Origin: Bacillota bacterium | GTDB lineage: Bacteria > Bacillota > UBA4882 > UBA8346 | Direction: 5' to 3' | Assembly: GCA_023401925.1 (NCBI GenBank) | Contig: JAEXDA010000046.1 | Span: 1-64,000, forward strand | Length of the DNA stretch: 64,000 bases | Shown here: positions 8,747 through 17,113 of the stretch, in pieces | How the letters are laid out: each line of letters starts with the position of its first letter | How positions within the stretch are numbered: position 1 is the stretch's first letter | The notes under the pieces: model-generated | What the model was told of the DNA's origin: nothing | The model's input: only the letters and a program-made list of their open reading frames with translations | Database searches by the model: none | Position numbers and translations under genes: made by a program

Positions 8747-8809
8747 ATTAACACCTCAGTTACGTATTGTTATCTATCGAAAATATTACCGGCTACAAGC
8801 CAGTTCCGT

Positions 8810-9244
8810 TCAATAATCGATGAAAAGAATTCCATCCAAATGGTCAATTTCATGCTGCAACACCCTTGCCAGGGGGCCGGTTCCATGGATGGTCATTTTT
8901 TTGCCATCCGGATTTAAAAAAGCAACACCAACCCTATCAGGCCTAGTAACATATTCACAGCGGTCGGGAATGGATAAGCAACTCTCGACTTCCTTTCTTT
9001 TACCTTCTTTGTCCACAACCACCGGATTGATTAAAACAAGCGGCCCCTTGCCGATGTCGATAACCACCATTCGCTCTAAAATGCCAACTTGAGGGGCTGC
9101 AAGTCCCACGCCATTTTTTGCGCCATACATGGTTTCCAGCATCTGCCGCGCCAGCAGACGGTGTCGCTTGGTAACCTTGCCGATTTCTTTTGCCTTTTGA
9201 CGCAACCTCGGGTCTCCCAAGGTCAAAATCTCTAAAACGGCCAC
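8810..9244 (-). CDS. def: Peptide deformylase (first copy)
   Basis: A second complete deformylase of 144 residues, with GVGLAAPQVG, ESCLSIPD and HEIDHLDGILFIDY. It ends right after the last catalytic segment, so it lacks even the short tail of its downstream paralog. The second motif has Ser-Cys (ESCLSIP) instead of the usual Gly-Cys, a common variant. The 63-bp gap to the other def gene and their sequence similarity indicate tandem duplication. Both look catalytically intact, so differential substrate or metal preference is possible but not visible from sequence. Confidence 0.95.
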   Translation of the reverse strand: MAVLEILTLGDPRLRQKAKEIGKVTKRHRLLARQMLETMYGAKNGVGLAAPQVGILERMVVIDIGKGPLVLINPVVVDKEGKRKEVESCLSIPDRCEYVTRPDRVGVAFLNPDGKKMTIHGTGPLARVLQHEIDHLDGILFIDY

Positions 9245-9276
9245 CTTATATAAGTTCTCCTTCTATATTTAATCCT

Positions 9277-11730
9277 TTATACTACCAAATAGGGGTTACG
9301 GTCTTTAATCACCCTAACCTGCTGATGCTTTTGGAGACTGAATTCCTGCCAGGCTTCTTTAACAACCCGCTCCAATAAATCCCCCCGGTCGCTCTTGATT
9401 AACATTTGCCAACGGTAGTTGTTTTGAATTTTGGGAATCAGGGTAGGACCAGGCCCCAATACTTCGATATTATATGGAGGAAGGTTCTCCAAAACAAGTC
9501 TTTCCTCAATCCCCTTAAGGATTTTACGAAACCCATTGGCCGCGGTCATGACTTTAAGTTCATCCAGGCCCGAAAAACCGATCTTAACCAATTCCATGTA
9601 AGGCGGATAAAAAAGTTCGGCCCGGTGCCGGATCTCTTCCTGATAAAACCCAAGATAATCATGGTCTTTGGCAAGCTTTAAAGAGTAATGTTCACTATCA
9701 TATGCCTGAAAAATGACTTTCCCTAATTTTTCACCCCGTCCCGCCCTTCCGGCAACCTGGGTTAATAATTGAAAGGTACGCTCCGCCGCCCGAAAATCAG
9801 GAATATTTAAAGTGGAATCGGCCGAAATTACTCCCACCAAGGTCACTCTGGGCAAATCCAAACCTTTGGCGATCATTTGAGTTCCTAACAAGATGTCAAC
9901 CTCACCCGAGGTCAATTGCTGATAAATCTGCTGGTGAGATCCTTTTCTCGCTGTGGAATCCACATCCATTCTTAAAATATGGGCCACCGGAAAATTAAGT
10001 GCCAATTCTTCTTCTAATTTTTGAGTCCCATGGCCAAAATAACGAATTCGCGTACTGTGGCAATGTGGACAGATGTCCGGAACGGGCTGCCTATAATCAC
10101 AATAGTGACACCGCAAATTTTTTTCATTTAAATGATAGGTCAAAGCGACATCACATGCCGGACAACGCAAGGACTTTCCGCAATCCCGGCATAAAATGAA
10201 TGTTGAATATCCGCGCCGGTTTAAAAGCAGAATAATTTGTTCCCGATTGGCCAGGCTCTCCCCAATTGCCCTAAAAAGTTCCCGGCTCAAAACATTTTTG
10301 TTCCCGTCTTTGATTTCCTGGCGCATATCCACTAAATTGACTGCAGGCAGCGGATTCTGATTAAACCGCTTCGCTAAATGCAAATATTGGTATTTTCCGC
10401 TTTGCGCATAAAAAAATGATTCCACCGAAGGAGTTGCGCTACCGAAAATAACCTTGGCCCCGGTTAGCTCCCGCAGTTTCTCGACCACCTGCCGGATGTG
10501 ATAGCGGGGATTTTCTTCCTGCTTATAAGTGGTTTCATGTTCCTCGTCAACAATAATCAATTGAAGCTTTTCAAATGGCGCAAAAACAGCAGAACGAGCC
10601 CCCAGGACAAACCGGGCCTTCTTTTCTTTGACTCGATGCCATTGATCATACCGTTCTCCATCCGACATATTGCTGTGGAGCAGAGCAACAAGTTCTCCAA
10701 AACGATCGCGGGCCCGTTTCAAAGTTTGAGGCGTCAAGGCGATTTCCGGCACCAAATATAATACCTGACCGCCATGGTCAATCACTTCCGCGGCCATTTC
10801 AAAATAAATTTCGGTCTTACCGCTGCCGGTTACCCCATGTAATAAAAACAAACCACTGTCAGCAGCCGCGGAAATTTTATGATAAGTTTCCCGTTGTTCG
10901 GGACTCAATTCAATTTCTCTAGCAACAATTTGTTGTTCAAAACCTGCCGGGTTTCGCTCTGCTGTGAATTGGGAACAATCGATGTAGCCTCCGCCGAGTA
11001 AACGTTTTACCACGGATGAACTGACTTCTGCTGTGGCACAGAGTTGAGCTGAAGTCAATCCTGAAGGCTCTTTCAGTAAAGCATTTTTTACCCGCCGGCC
11101 GGTTACCGATCCGTCCTCAATATCAGGAGCCACCCAGCGATATAGTTTGCAGACTTTGGCCTTGACTTTGGGATCGGCAATCCGGTAACATCGCTTTAAT
11201 AATTGGTTTTGAATTAAAAAATCCCAGATTTGCGGTAAGGAATGGAATTGTTTACTCCACTGTTTTTGATTCCATTCATGCTGGATTCCGGTAGTTATAA
11301 TCCCGATTGCTTCCCGGGCTTTGGTGTCAGAAAAAATCCGGCCTAATTTTGTTGCAATCGTTTGGATATCCACCGCAGACTGGTAATAAACTTCCCTTGA
11401 TAAATTATCGCCGGGAGGTATACATAATTTAACAACATCAGCACGAGTGCAAAAATAATAATCGGAGAGCCAGTCGATTAATGCAATATGAGTGTTGCTA
11501 AGTAAGGGGTAATCATCAAGAAGCTGCGAAACAGCCTTGAGGTTTTTAAAATCGGATTGTTCAGTAAATTGCCAAATATAGCCGACATTGGGCCGATTCT
11601 GAAATGGCACCCTGACCCGGTGTCCGATTTGAATGTTTTTTCGAAAAACCTCGGGTACTTCATAATCAAACAGACGATCCAGATTCTGGGCCTGAGAAGT
11701 GACTAAGACTTTGGCGATGATATTGTTCAT
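9277..11730 (-). CDS. priA: Primosomal replicative helicase PriA
   Basis: 3'-to-5' superfamily 2 helicase that reloads the replisome at stalled forks. The 817-residue protein begins with the DNA-binding 3'BD domain, followed by a winged-helix region. The helicase core has Walker A GVTGSGKTEIY near residue 300 and Walker B VDEEHE. Cysteine-rich zinc motifs follow (CRDCGKSLRCPAC and CHYCDYRQPVPDICPHC), and then helicase motifs V/VI, including QVAGRAGRGE. The ATG at 11730 has a GAGGG site about 12 nt upstream. It heads the def-def-fmt-yugP-rsmB series. In Bacillus coaBC sits between rpoZ and priA; it is absent from that position here. Confidence 0.97.
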   Translation of the reverse strand: MNNIIAKVLVTSQAQNLDRLFDYEVPEVFRKNIQIGHRVRVPFQNRPNVGYIWQFTEQSDFKNLKAVSQLLDDYPLLSNTHIALIDWLSDYYFCTRADVVKLCIPPGDNLSREVYYQSAVDIQTIATKLGRIFSDTKAREAIGIITTGIQHEWNQKQWSKQFHSLPQIWDFLIQNQLLKRCYRIADPKVKAKVCKLYRWVAPDIEDGSVTGRRVKNALLKEPSGLTSAQLCATAEVSSSVVKRLLGGGYIDCSQFTAERNPAGFEQQIVAREIELSPEQRETYHKISAAADSGLFLLHGVTGSGKTEIYFEMAAEVIDHGGQVLYLVPEIALTPQTLKRARDRFGELVALLHSNMSDGERYDQWHRVKEKKARFVLGARSAVFAPFEKLQLIIVDEEHETTYKQEENPRYHIRQVVEKLRELTGAKVIFGSATPSVESFFYAQSGKYQYLHLAKRFNQNPLPAVNLVDMRQEIKDGNKNVLSRELFRAIGESLANREQIILLLNRRGYSTFILCRDCGKSLRCPACDVALTYHLNEKNLRCHYCDYRQPVPDICPHCHSTRIRYFGHGTQKLEEELALNFPVAHILRMDVDSTARKGSHQQIYQQLTSGEVDILLGTQMIAKGLDLPRVTLVGVISADSTLNIPDFRAAERTFQLLTQVAGRAGRGEKLGKVIFQAYDSEHYSLKLAKDHDYLGFYQEEIRHRAELFYPPYMELVKIGFSGLDELKVMTAANGFRKILKGIEERLVLENLPPYNIEVLGPGPTLIPKIQNNYRWQMLIKSDRGDLLERVVKEAWQEFSLQKHQQVRVIKDRNPYLVV

Positions 11731-11941
11731 TAATTCGAACGACCCTCAACTTGTTTAAAAAACATACTTCTCCTTATTCTCCGTTTTATAGAAAGGACAA
11801 TACTTGAAAAAATAACCTTCCAAGCAATTCTTTCATCATTATTATAAAACAAAAATTCCAGAGTAACAAGGAACTGAGATATTTTTTACAAGGTAATTCG
11901 TCTGTCAATCCTCCGGTGAAATATCTTCATTGGAGCAACAC

Positions 11942-11970
11942 TTGACTATAAGAGGTTAATGTAATATCAT
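11942..11970 (+). promoter_or_regulatory. Putative sigma-A promoter for the 12015 gene
   Basis: TTGACT (11942-11947), 17-bp spacer, TATCAT (11965-11970), about 40 bp before the AAAAAGGAG ribosome site of the small gene at 12015. The arrangement supports real transcription of that orphan gene. Confidence 0.55.
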
Positions 11971-12014
11971 TTTATGTTGAAGTCGCAAATCAAAAAGGAG
12001 ATCAGCCAACAACT

Positions 12015-12329
12015 ATGAAAGACAATACATTCAAGGTTATTGCAACATACAGGAATAATAGTAGAAAAGAAGCCGTTATGATGTCGGAAACTCCCGAGAA
12101 AGCAATCGAAAAAGCAATCATAGGAAATCATTTACCACTCAATTTTATTGATAGTTTGCCGATTTTTTGGAGAAATTATAACCCAATCGAAAAAACGCTC
12201 CATATTATTCATTCGGAACAAAACTTTGCAATTCGTCTCACCAATAACAGCACCTACGAAAAATCCATTTTCAGTGATAATGACCTTTCCAATTGTGATA
12301 TCACTTCAGTCATAGTGGAGAAAGCTTAA
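12015..12329 (+). CDS. Hypothetical small protein, 104 aa
   Basis: Not recognised. The 104-residue product is soluble, without signal peptide or membrane segment. It starts MKDNTFKVIATYRNNSRKEA and is likely alpha/beta, and the phrase SETPEKAIEKAI resembles the regular helix seen in small stress or antitoxin-like proteins, but I cannot assign a family. AAAAAGGAG lies about 14 nt before the ATG, slightly far, and a plausible promoter lies upstream. It is the only plus-strand gene between two blocks of minus-strand housekeeping genes, and a MITE-like palindrome begins 12 bp after its stop. That context suggests an inserted, recently acquired gene. Confidence 0.6.
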   Translation: MKDNTFKVIATYRNNSRKEAVMMSETPEKAIEKAIIGNHLPLNFIDSLPIFWRNYNPIEKTLHIIHSEQNFAIRLTNNSTYEKSIFSDNDLSNCDITSVIVEKA

Positions 12330-12340
12330 TCTTTTCACAT

Positions 12341-12463
12341 AAGGGGCTATCCCAAAAATAAATGGTTGCGTTAACGCACATGTGATTAAGAAATACAATA
12401 TATTGAAGCTGGCATATCCAACGATGCCGTATATTGTATTTCTTGCTTTTTAGACAGCCTCTT
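12341..12463. mobile_element. MITE-like palindromic element, copy A
   Basis: A 123-bp element with imperfect terminal inverted repeats (AAGGGGCTATCC at the left; the reverse complement of the right end reads AAGAGGCTGTC). It carries a perfect internal 15-bp inverted repeat, AAGAAATACAATATA (12388-12402) and its complement (12430-12444). The same terminal and internal motifs recur at 28978-29083. There is no coding capacity. The ends resemble those of transposons common in Firmicutes, so it is probably a non-autonomous derivative. Confidence 0.75.
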
Positions 12464-12497
12464 TGATATTGTTGAAAAACCAAATGGGTCGGATACT

Positions 12498-12531
12498 CAA
12501 AAAAAAACCCTTAATCGCTAAGGGTTTTAAA
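12498..12531 (-). terminator. Terminator of the yicC-rpoZ operon
   Basis: AAACCCTTA pairs with TAAGGGTTT around a short loop. On the minus strand it is followed by a run of nine T. It lies about 60 bp after the rpoZ stop codon and separates that operon from priA. Confidence 0.85.
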
Positions 12532-12591
12532 ATTAAATAAGTTAATAGAAACTTTTCACAGTAAACAGCAAGCTCTTGAATGCGATTGGAT

Positions 12592-12795
12592 TTATTTAAT
12601 TCCTACTTTTGTTCTTTCTATTTTAATCTTACCGGAATGAATTTCCCGTAGCGCTGTAGATACTGCTTTATTTGACTTTTCTTCGCTTGTTTGTTCTTCT
12701 TCGAGAATTTTGCGAGCCCGTTTAGCAGATGCTGTAACCAAAGTATACCGACTATCGACATGTGTTAAAAGCTCATCGAGCGGTGGATAAATCAT
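12592..12795 (-). CDS. rpoZ: RNA polymerase omega subunit
   Basis: Small subunit that chaperones beta-prime assembly in RNA polymerase. The 67-residue product begins MIYPPLDELLTHVDSRYTLV and carries the conserved helix SAKRARKILEE followed by SNKAVSTALREIHSGKIKI, both typical of Firmicute omega. GGAGGAATAAG precedes the ATG. It lies directly downstream of gmk in the usual order and is followed by a strong terminator. Confidence 0.93.
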   Translation of the reverse strand: MIYPPLDELLTHVDSRYTLVTASAKRARKILEEEQTSEEKSNKAVSTALREIHSGKIKIERTKVGIK

Positions 12796-12865
12796 CTTAT
12801 TCCTCCTTGTATGGTCATCAAAAGCGTATGTGCGTGATTACTGTAGCGCAACCTATGTACTTAGA

Positions 12866-13477
12866 TTATTCGCCATGAAAATTTTTATACAAGAATCCAG
12901 GTTCTTGGCGACTGACTTTCAGCCGTTCAGACTGAATAATACATTCAATTTGCCGGCATGTCAAGTCAATTTCTCGATTTACGATAAAATAATCATATTC
13001 GGGAACCGCTTGCAGCTCTTTGTCGATATTCTTAAGGCGTAGCATAATTTCCGATTCCAATTCGGTTTTTCTGCCCATCAAACGCATTTTTAATTCACTC
13101 AGCGAAGGTGGAGCCAAAAAAATTAAAATGGCTTCTGGTAATGCTTTTTTTATCTGAGCAGCCCCCTGCACATCAATGTCGAGGACAAGATCCAAACCAC
13201 CGGTAAGCATTTTTTCAACGTAAGATCTGGGTGTTCCGTAATAATGCCGATAAACTTGAGCCCATTCCAGAAAATCGCCTGCCGCGATACGTTGGGTAAA
13301 CTCAGAATCTGAAAGAAAAAAATAATTTTTACCGTCAATTTCTCCCTGACGCGGGGCCCGGGTTGTGGCCGAGATCGAGTAATTTAAATTGGGTAGATAA
13401 TTAAAAAGATTACTTATAACGGTATTTTTACCCACTCCCGACGGTCCAGAGACTACAATTAACAAACCGCGCGGCAT
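12866..13477 (-). CDS. gmk: Guanylate kinase
   Basis: Phosphorylates GMP to GDP with ATP. The 203-residue protein has the P-loop GPSGVGKNT near residue 11, the GMP-binding segment TTRAPRQGEIDGKNYFF, DIDVQGA, and a C-terminal lid/helix region. I use the ATG at 13477 (MPRGLLIVVSGPSG), 8 nt after GGAG, rather than the TTG at 13483. It lies in the conserved remA-gmk-rpoZ order. The P-loop has Asn where most bacterial enzymes have Ser/Gly before Thr (GVGKNT), which is tolerated in the family. Confidence 0.96.
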   Translation of the reverse strand: MPRGLLIVVSGPSGVGKNTVISNLFNYLPNLNYSISATTRAPRQGEIDGKNYFFLSDSEFTQRIAAGDFLEWAQVYRHYYGTPRSYVEKMLTGGLDLVLDIDVQGAAQIKKALPEAILIFLAPPSLSELKMRLMGRKTELESEIMLRLKNIDKELQAVPEYDYFIVNREIDLTCRQIECIIQSERLKVSRQEPGFLYKNFHGE

Positions 13478-13488
13478 AAACAATTCTC

Positions 13489-13755
13489 CTATTCTTCGGG
13501 GTCTATCGATATATCTTTGGAATTTAAGCGATGAGCGACTGTTTCGGGTTGGACCGCCGAAAGAATCACATGATCGCTATCGGTAATAATAACTGCTCTG
13601 GTACGTCTACCATAAGTAGCATCCACTAACATGCCCTTGTCACGGCTTTCTTGAATAATTCTTTTGATGGGCGATGACTCGGGGCTGACAATAGCAATAA
13701 TACGATTGGCGGAAACGATATTTCCAAACCCGATGTTGATTAGTTTAATCTCCAT
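13489..13755 (-). CDS. remA: Extracellular matrix regulator RemA (DUF370)
   Basis: DNA-binding regulator which in Bacillus activates matrix (biofilm) and osmoprotection genes. The 88-residue protein begins MEIKLINIGFGNIVSANRIIAIVSPESSPIKRI and keeps the family's SRDKGMLVDATYGRRTRAVII core. Located between the mIHF-like gene and gmk with short gaps, as in most Firmicutes. Its presence supports a Firmicute origin and links to cell-surface regulation, though whether it plays the matrix role here is unknown. Confidence 0.93.
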   Translation of the reverse strand: MEIKLINIGFGNIVSANRIIAIVSPESSPIKRIIQESRDKGMLVDATYGRRTRAVIITDSDHVILSAVQPETVAHRLNSKDISIDPEE

Positions 13756-13778
13756 AGTTTTACTTCAGGGCTCCCTTC

Positions 13779-14093
13779 TTAATTACTGCCAAGTCTCTCT
13801 ATTAAAGCCTGCCTTTGGCGGTTTCCGAGGCCCTGAATACGACGGGTCTCATCAATACCGATATCATTCATGATCTTTTTTGTTTTCACTTTGCCGATAC
13901 GCGGTAATGATTCTAACAAATAGACTACTCTCATTTTTGCAACCACATCGTCATTAATATTCTCAAGCACTTCTAAGATGTTAGTCTTCCCATTTTTCAG
14001 GTTTTGACGGATTTTTGCTCTTTTGCTCCTTACTTCTTGAGCTTTTTTAAGAGCTTTACGTTTTTCCTCTAGTGATAGTTTCGGTAAAGCCAT
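13779..14093 (-). CDS. mIHF-like integration host factor (actinobacterial type)
   Basis: Small basic nucleoid protein of 104 residues resembling the actinobacterial integration host factor family. The N-terminal half is a highly charged helix (LEEKRKALKKAQEVRSKRAKIR). The C-terminal half is a helix-two-turn-helix DNA-binding segment with LLESLPRIGKVKTKKIMNDIGI and RRIQGLGNRQRQALIERL. I use the ATG at 14093 (MALPKLSLEEK), which follows GGAGGTG by 6 nt, instead of the GTG at 14102 inside that site. Inserted between yicC and remA. Actinobacteria typically have mihF beside gmk, so the neighbourhood supports the assignment. A canonical HU is encoded at 17842-18120. Confidence 0.88.
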   Translation of the reverse strand: MALPKLSLEEKRKALKKAQEVRSKRAKIRQNLKNGKTNILEVLENINDDVVAKMRVVYLLESLPRIGKVKTKKIMNDIGIDETRRIQGLGNRQRQALIERLGSN

Positions 14094-14105
14094 TATTTTC
14101 ACCTC

Positions 14106-14984
14106 CTATTCAATGTTTTGAATTTGTTCACGTATTTTCTCCAGTTCAGCTTTGAAGTTGATCACCAGTTGTGCAATAGTAATATCACTTGCTTTTGAAC
14201 CGACAGTGTTAATTTCCCGGTTTAATTCCTGAATTAAAAAATCCATTCGCCGGCCTATCGGTTCAGTGATTTCCAAAATTTGGTGAAATTGTTTCAAATG
14301 GCTCTCAATACGGACCAATTCTTCGGTAATGTCGGATTTATCCGCAAAAACGGCAACCTCAAGGGCCAATCGGCCTTGATCGACCTCGATTCCTTCAGTA
14401 AGTTCCGTGATCCGTTTTGTTAGTTTTTCTTGATAAGCTGTAACCACTTTAGGGGCTTGTACCAATAATTCTTGACGATAATTTTCCAAGGTGGACAGCT
14501 TACCATAAATATCGCGACATAATCCATGTCCTTCTATTTTACGGTTTTCAATTAAAAATTGCAAAGCCATATTTAGAGCTTGCCTTACATTTTCAAACAA
14601 TTTTTCCTGGTCGATATCGGGTTGGTGATATTCAAGAAGTTCCGGTAATGTGATCATTGTTTTGATGTCAATCTCGCCTTCAATTCCGCAATTCTCTTTC
14701 AGTTCTCGGATGACTCTCAAATAAGAACGAAGATAGGATGGGTTTAATTCTACTTGGTCATTGATGGGAGAGAGTTGCTCGATGGTTACCGATATTTCAA
14801 CTTTACCCCGTGAAATCTTACCGGAGATCTCACGCCGCAATTTGTCTTCTAGAAAGCTGTAGCTTTTGGGGATTTTAAAATATAATTCTAAATAACGGTG
14901 ATTGATTGACTTAAGGTCGATTGTTACATTGAGATCTTCACTGAAAAATACCCCTCGACCATAACCTGTCATACTTAAAGCCAA
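14106..14984 (-). CDS. yicC: YicC family endoribonuclease
   Basis: YicC/YloC family protein, an RNase in E. coli and Bacillus. The 292-residue product begins MALSMTGYGRG and ends with the conserved region REINTVGSKASDITIAQLVINFKAELEKIREQIQNIE (in part). The central part is largely helical. The start is a TTG at 14984 preceded by GAAGGGG; an ATG four codons later is possible. It heads the operon mIHF-remA-gmk-rpoZ, matching yloC in Bacillus. The upstream 233 bp is divergent from htrA. Confidence 0.93.
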   Translation of the reverse strand: MALSMTGYGRGVFFSEDLNVTIDLKSINHRYLELYFKIPKSYSFLEDKLRREISGKISRGKVEISVTIEQLSPINDQVELNPSYLRSYLRVIRELKENCGIEGEIDIKTMITLPELLEYHQPDIDQEKLFENVRQALNMALQFLIENRKIEGHGLCRDIYGKLSTLENYRQELLVQAPKVVTAYQEKLTKRITELTEGIEVDQGRLALEVAVFADKSDITEELVRIESHLKQFHQILEITEPIGRRMDFLIQELNREINTVGSKASDITIAQLVINFKAELEKIREQIQNIE

Positions 14985-15217
14985 GTTAAATGTGCCCCTT
15001 CTAAATTATTTACAAATATTTATGGTATTCAAATCGTAGCTATTTATATTCCACTCTTTGTACCAAATTCCTCCTTTTTTCCAGGAATTTTCCGTACAAA
15101 GCGGGAACTTTTTTACCCGGGTACCGTTACAACAAGTATTAACAACAAGCATTTCTGGGACAATATGGATTGGAAAAATAAAAACGAGTCTATTTCGATC
15201 CAAACGGAGGTTTTAAG

Positions 15218-16414
15218 ATGAATCGAAAATATCTTGGTTATTTCGCAATAGCATTAATTTCTTCATTCTTTACAGCGGCTCTTTGTGTGGTTTTGTTGCC
15301 TAAAATGTATAATCCGAATAATCCTGTCCGGCTAAATTACGCAAGTCAAGCCGGTATTAAAAAAATTGAATATCTCAACGAACAAGTCGGCAGCAACTCC
15401 ATTATCAATGCCCGGCAAAAGGCAGCCCCATCTGTTGTCTACATTGATACCGTAGCAGTGGTAACCGCTACACCCGATATTCCTGAGGAGTTTCGTGATT
15501 TCTTCCCGCCGGGACTTTTTGGTGGAGGACAACAACAAGTTCGGGGCGCCGGGTCCGGGTTCATTATCCGTTCCGACGGCTACATTTTAACCAATGAACA
15601 TGTCGTTCGAAACGCCCAAAATTTGAAGGTGACTCTCCAAGGCGGCAAAAAGTTCGACGGCCGGGTTATCGGAACCGATCCTCAAACCGACTTGGCTGTT
15701 GTCAAAATCAATGCCAAAAATTTACCCACTGCCGATTTGGGGGATTCCGACAGTTTGGTTCCCGGACAATGGGCGGTGGCTATTGGTAACCCTTATGGTT
15801 TTCATGATACGGTTACTGCCGGAATCATCAGTGCTTTGGGACGATCGATCGATGATCCGAACAACAGGGGCTACTTGATTCAAACGGATGCGGCAATTAA
15901 TCCCGGTAACAGTGGCGGGCCTTTGGTCGATCTTTCCGGAAAAGTTGTCGGCATCAATGAAGCGATCATTGCCAATGCCCAAGGTTTGGGGTTCGCAATT
16001 CCGGTCAACTTGGCGAAAAAAGTCTCAAAAGAGCTGATCGAGAAGGGTAAAGTTCAACGTCCGGCTGCTCCGTGGCTGGGAGTGTCTTTGACGGCGCTCA
16101 ATGATCAACTTGCCAATTATTATGGATTAACCAGTCTGGAAGGTGCGATCATTCAAGTTTATTCAAACAGTCCTGCCAGTAAGGCCGGTCTTCAAAACGG
16201 CGACATCATCAAAGAAGTAAACCATGTTAAAATAAAGAGTCCCCAGGATGTCGTCAAAGAAGTGAGTAAAGCGAAGGTTGGCGCGCAAATCGAACTGTTA
16301 ATCCTTAGGGATGGCGCGATGCGGGTGATGAAAGTGAAGTTGGAAGCCAAGCCCCAACAATTGGAGAAGAATACCCATACCCCTAATCAAAATGGGTTTC
16401 CTTTCAACCGCTAA
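15218..16414 (+). CDS. htrA: HtrA/DegP-like serine protease with PDZ domain
   Basis: Membrane-anchored quality-control protease for misfolded envelope proteins. The 398-residue protein has an N-terminal signal anchor (about residues 5-27) and a trypsin-like domain with His in LTNEHVV near 128, Asp in TDLAVVKI near 157 and Ser in GNSGGPL near 232. One PDZ domain covers roughly 285-380 (PWLGVSL... SPASKAGLQNGDIIKEVN). GGAGG sits 9 nt before the ATG. It is followed by an ECF sigma factor and its zinc anti-sigma factor on the same strand, suggesting an envelope-stress module. A single PDZ and membrane anchor fit the Firmicute HtrA/DegS type. Confidence 0.96.
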   Translation: MNRKYLGYFAIALISSFFTAALCVVLLPKMYNPNNPVRLNYASQAGIKKIEYLNEQVGSNSIINARQKAAPSVVYIDTVAVVTATPDIPEEFRDFFPPGLFGGGQQQVRGAGSGFIIRSDGYILTNEHVVRNAQNLKVTLQGGKKFDGRVIGTDPQTDLAVVKINAKNLPTADLGDSDSLVPGQWAVAIGNPYGFHDTVTAGIISALGRSIDDPNNRGYLIQTDAAINPGNSGGPLVDLSGKVVGINEAIIANAQGLGFAIPVNLAKKVSKELIEKGKVQRPAAPWLGVSLTALNDQLANYYGLTSLEGAIIQVYSNSPASKAGLQNGDIIKEVNHVKIKSPQDVVKEVSKAKVGAQIELLILRDGAMRVMKVKLEAKPQQLEKNTHTPNQNGFPFNR

Positions 16415-16452
16415 ATTTAGTAAAAACTGTTTATACAAGTTTCATAAACTTT

Positions 16453-16461
16453 TGGTATAAT
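16453..16461 (+). promoter_or_regulatory. Extended -10 promoter for the sigma factor gene
   Basis: TGGTATAAT (16453-16461) is a perfect extended -10 about 50 bp before the sigma gene start. No good -35 box is visible 16-18 bp upstream, and no ECF-type GAAC/CGTC pair was seen, so autoregulation is not evident. Confidence 0.55.
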
Positions 16462-16510
16462 TAAAATCAATAAAATATGAACTCTATTCCTTATGAAAGA
16501 AGGTGGACCG

Positions 16511-17113
16511 ATGTCAAACATTATTGCTGAAGCATTATCCCGAACACAAGTCGCTCAAGATCGTACCGAAATATTTGAGGGCCTGGTAAGGACTTATGAA
16601 AAACCCTTATTTCAGTTTGCTTTCCGTTTGTGCGGAAATCACCACGAAGCTCAAGATTTATTGCAAGAGGGTTTCTTCCGGGCTTACAAATCGTTTACTA
16701 AGTTTGAAGACGGTACCGCTTTTGACCGTTGGCTTTATCAAATTATTCACAACCTGTATATTGATCATTACCGAAAAAAGAAAAACCGGCCGCTGGTTTC
16801 CTCCATCGATGAACCCAGCCCGTATCTGGAAAATGAAAAACCAATCGAAATTGCCGACTGGACCAGTAATCCGGAACAAGAAGCAGTCCGTTTTGAGTTA
16901 GGAGAGCAAATTCAAGCCGGATTGGCCCAGTTGCCTACTGAATACCGTTCAGCCGTTATCCTCTGTGATATTCAGGGTTTATCTTATGAGGAAATTGCTC
17001 AAATTCTTCGGTGTTCAATAGGGACGGTTCGTTCAAGAATACACCGCGGTCGCAAAATATTGCGCCGGGTCTTGCTTCCCTATGTTCAAGGTAAGGAGGT
17101 TAAAGAAAGATGA
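16511..17113 (+). CDS. ECF RNA polymerase sigma factor (SigW/RpoE-like)
   Basis: Extracytoplasmic-function sigma factor of 200 residues. Region 2 (FAFRLCGNHHEAQDLLQEGF ... FDRWLYQIIHNLYIDHYRKKK) and region 4 (LPTEYRSAVILCDIQGLSYEEIAQILRCSIGTVRSRIHRGR) are complete. I use the ATG at 16511 (MSNIIAEALS), preceded by GAAGGTGG, since the ATG at 16493 lies before that site. It overlaps the anti-sigma gene by 4 bp (ATGA), so the partners are translationally coupled. Downstream of htrA, it probably controls envelope stress genes. Confidence 0.95.
   Translation: MSNIIAEALSRTQVAQDRTEIFEGLVRTYEKPLFQFAFRLCGNHHEAQDLLQEGFFRAYKSFTKFEDGTAFDRWLYQIIHNLYIDHYRKKKNRPLVSSIDEPSPYLENEKPIEIADWTSNPEQEAVRFELGEQIQAGLAQLPTEYRSAVILCDIQGLSYEEIAQILRCSIGTVRSRIHRGRKILRRVLLPYVQGKEVKER

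Noticed and set aside
15006..15203. A 65-codon minus-strand open frame between yicC and htrA
   Set aside because: It lies in the divergent promoter region, has no ribosome site and has a non-protein-like composition. An RBS-like GGAGGA with a tiny TTG frame (8 codons) is present but is too weak to call.
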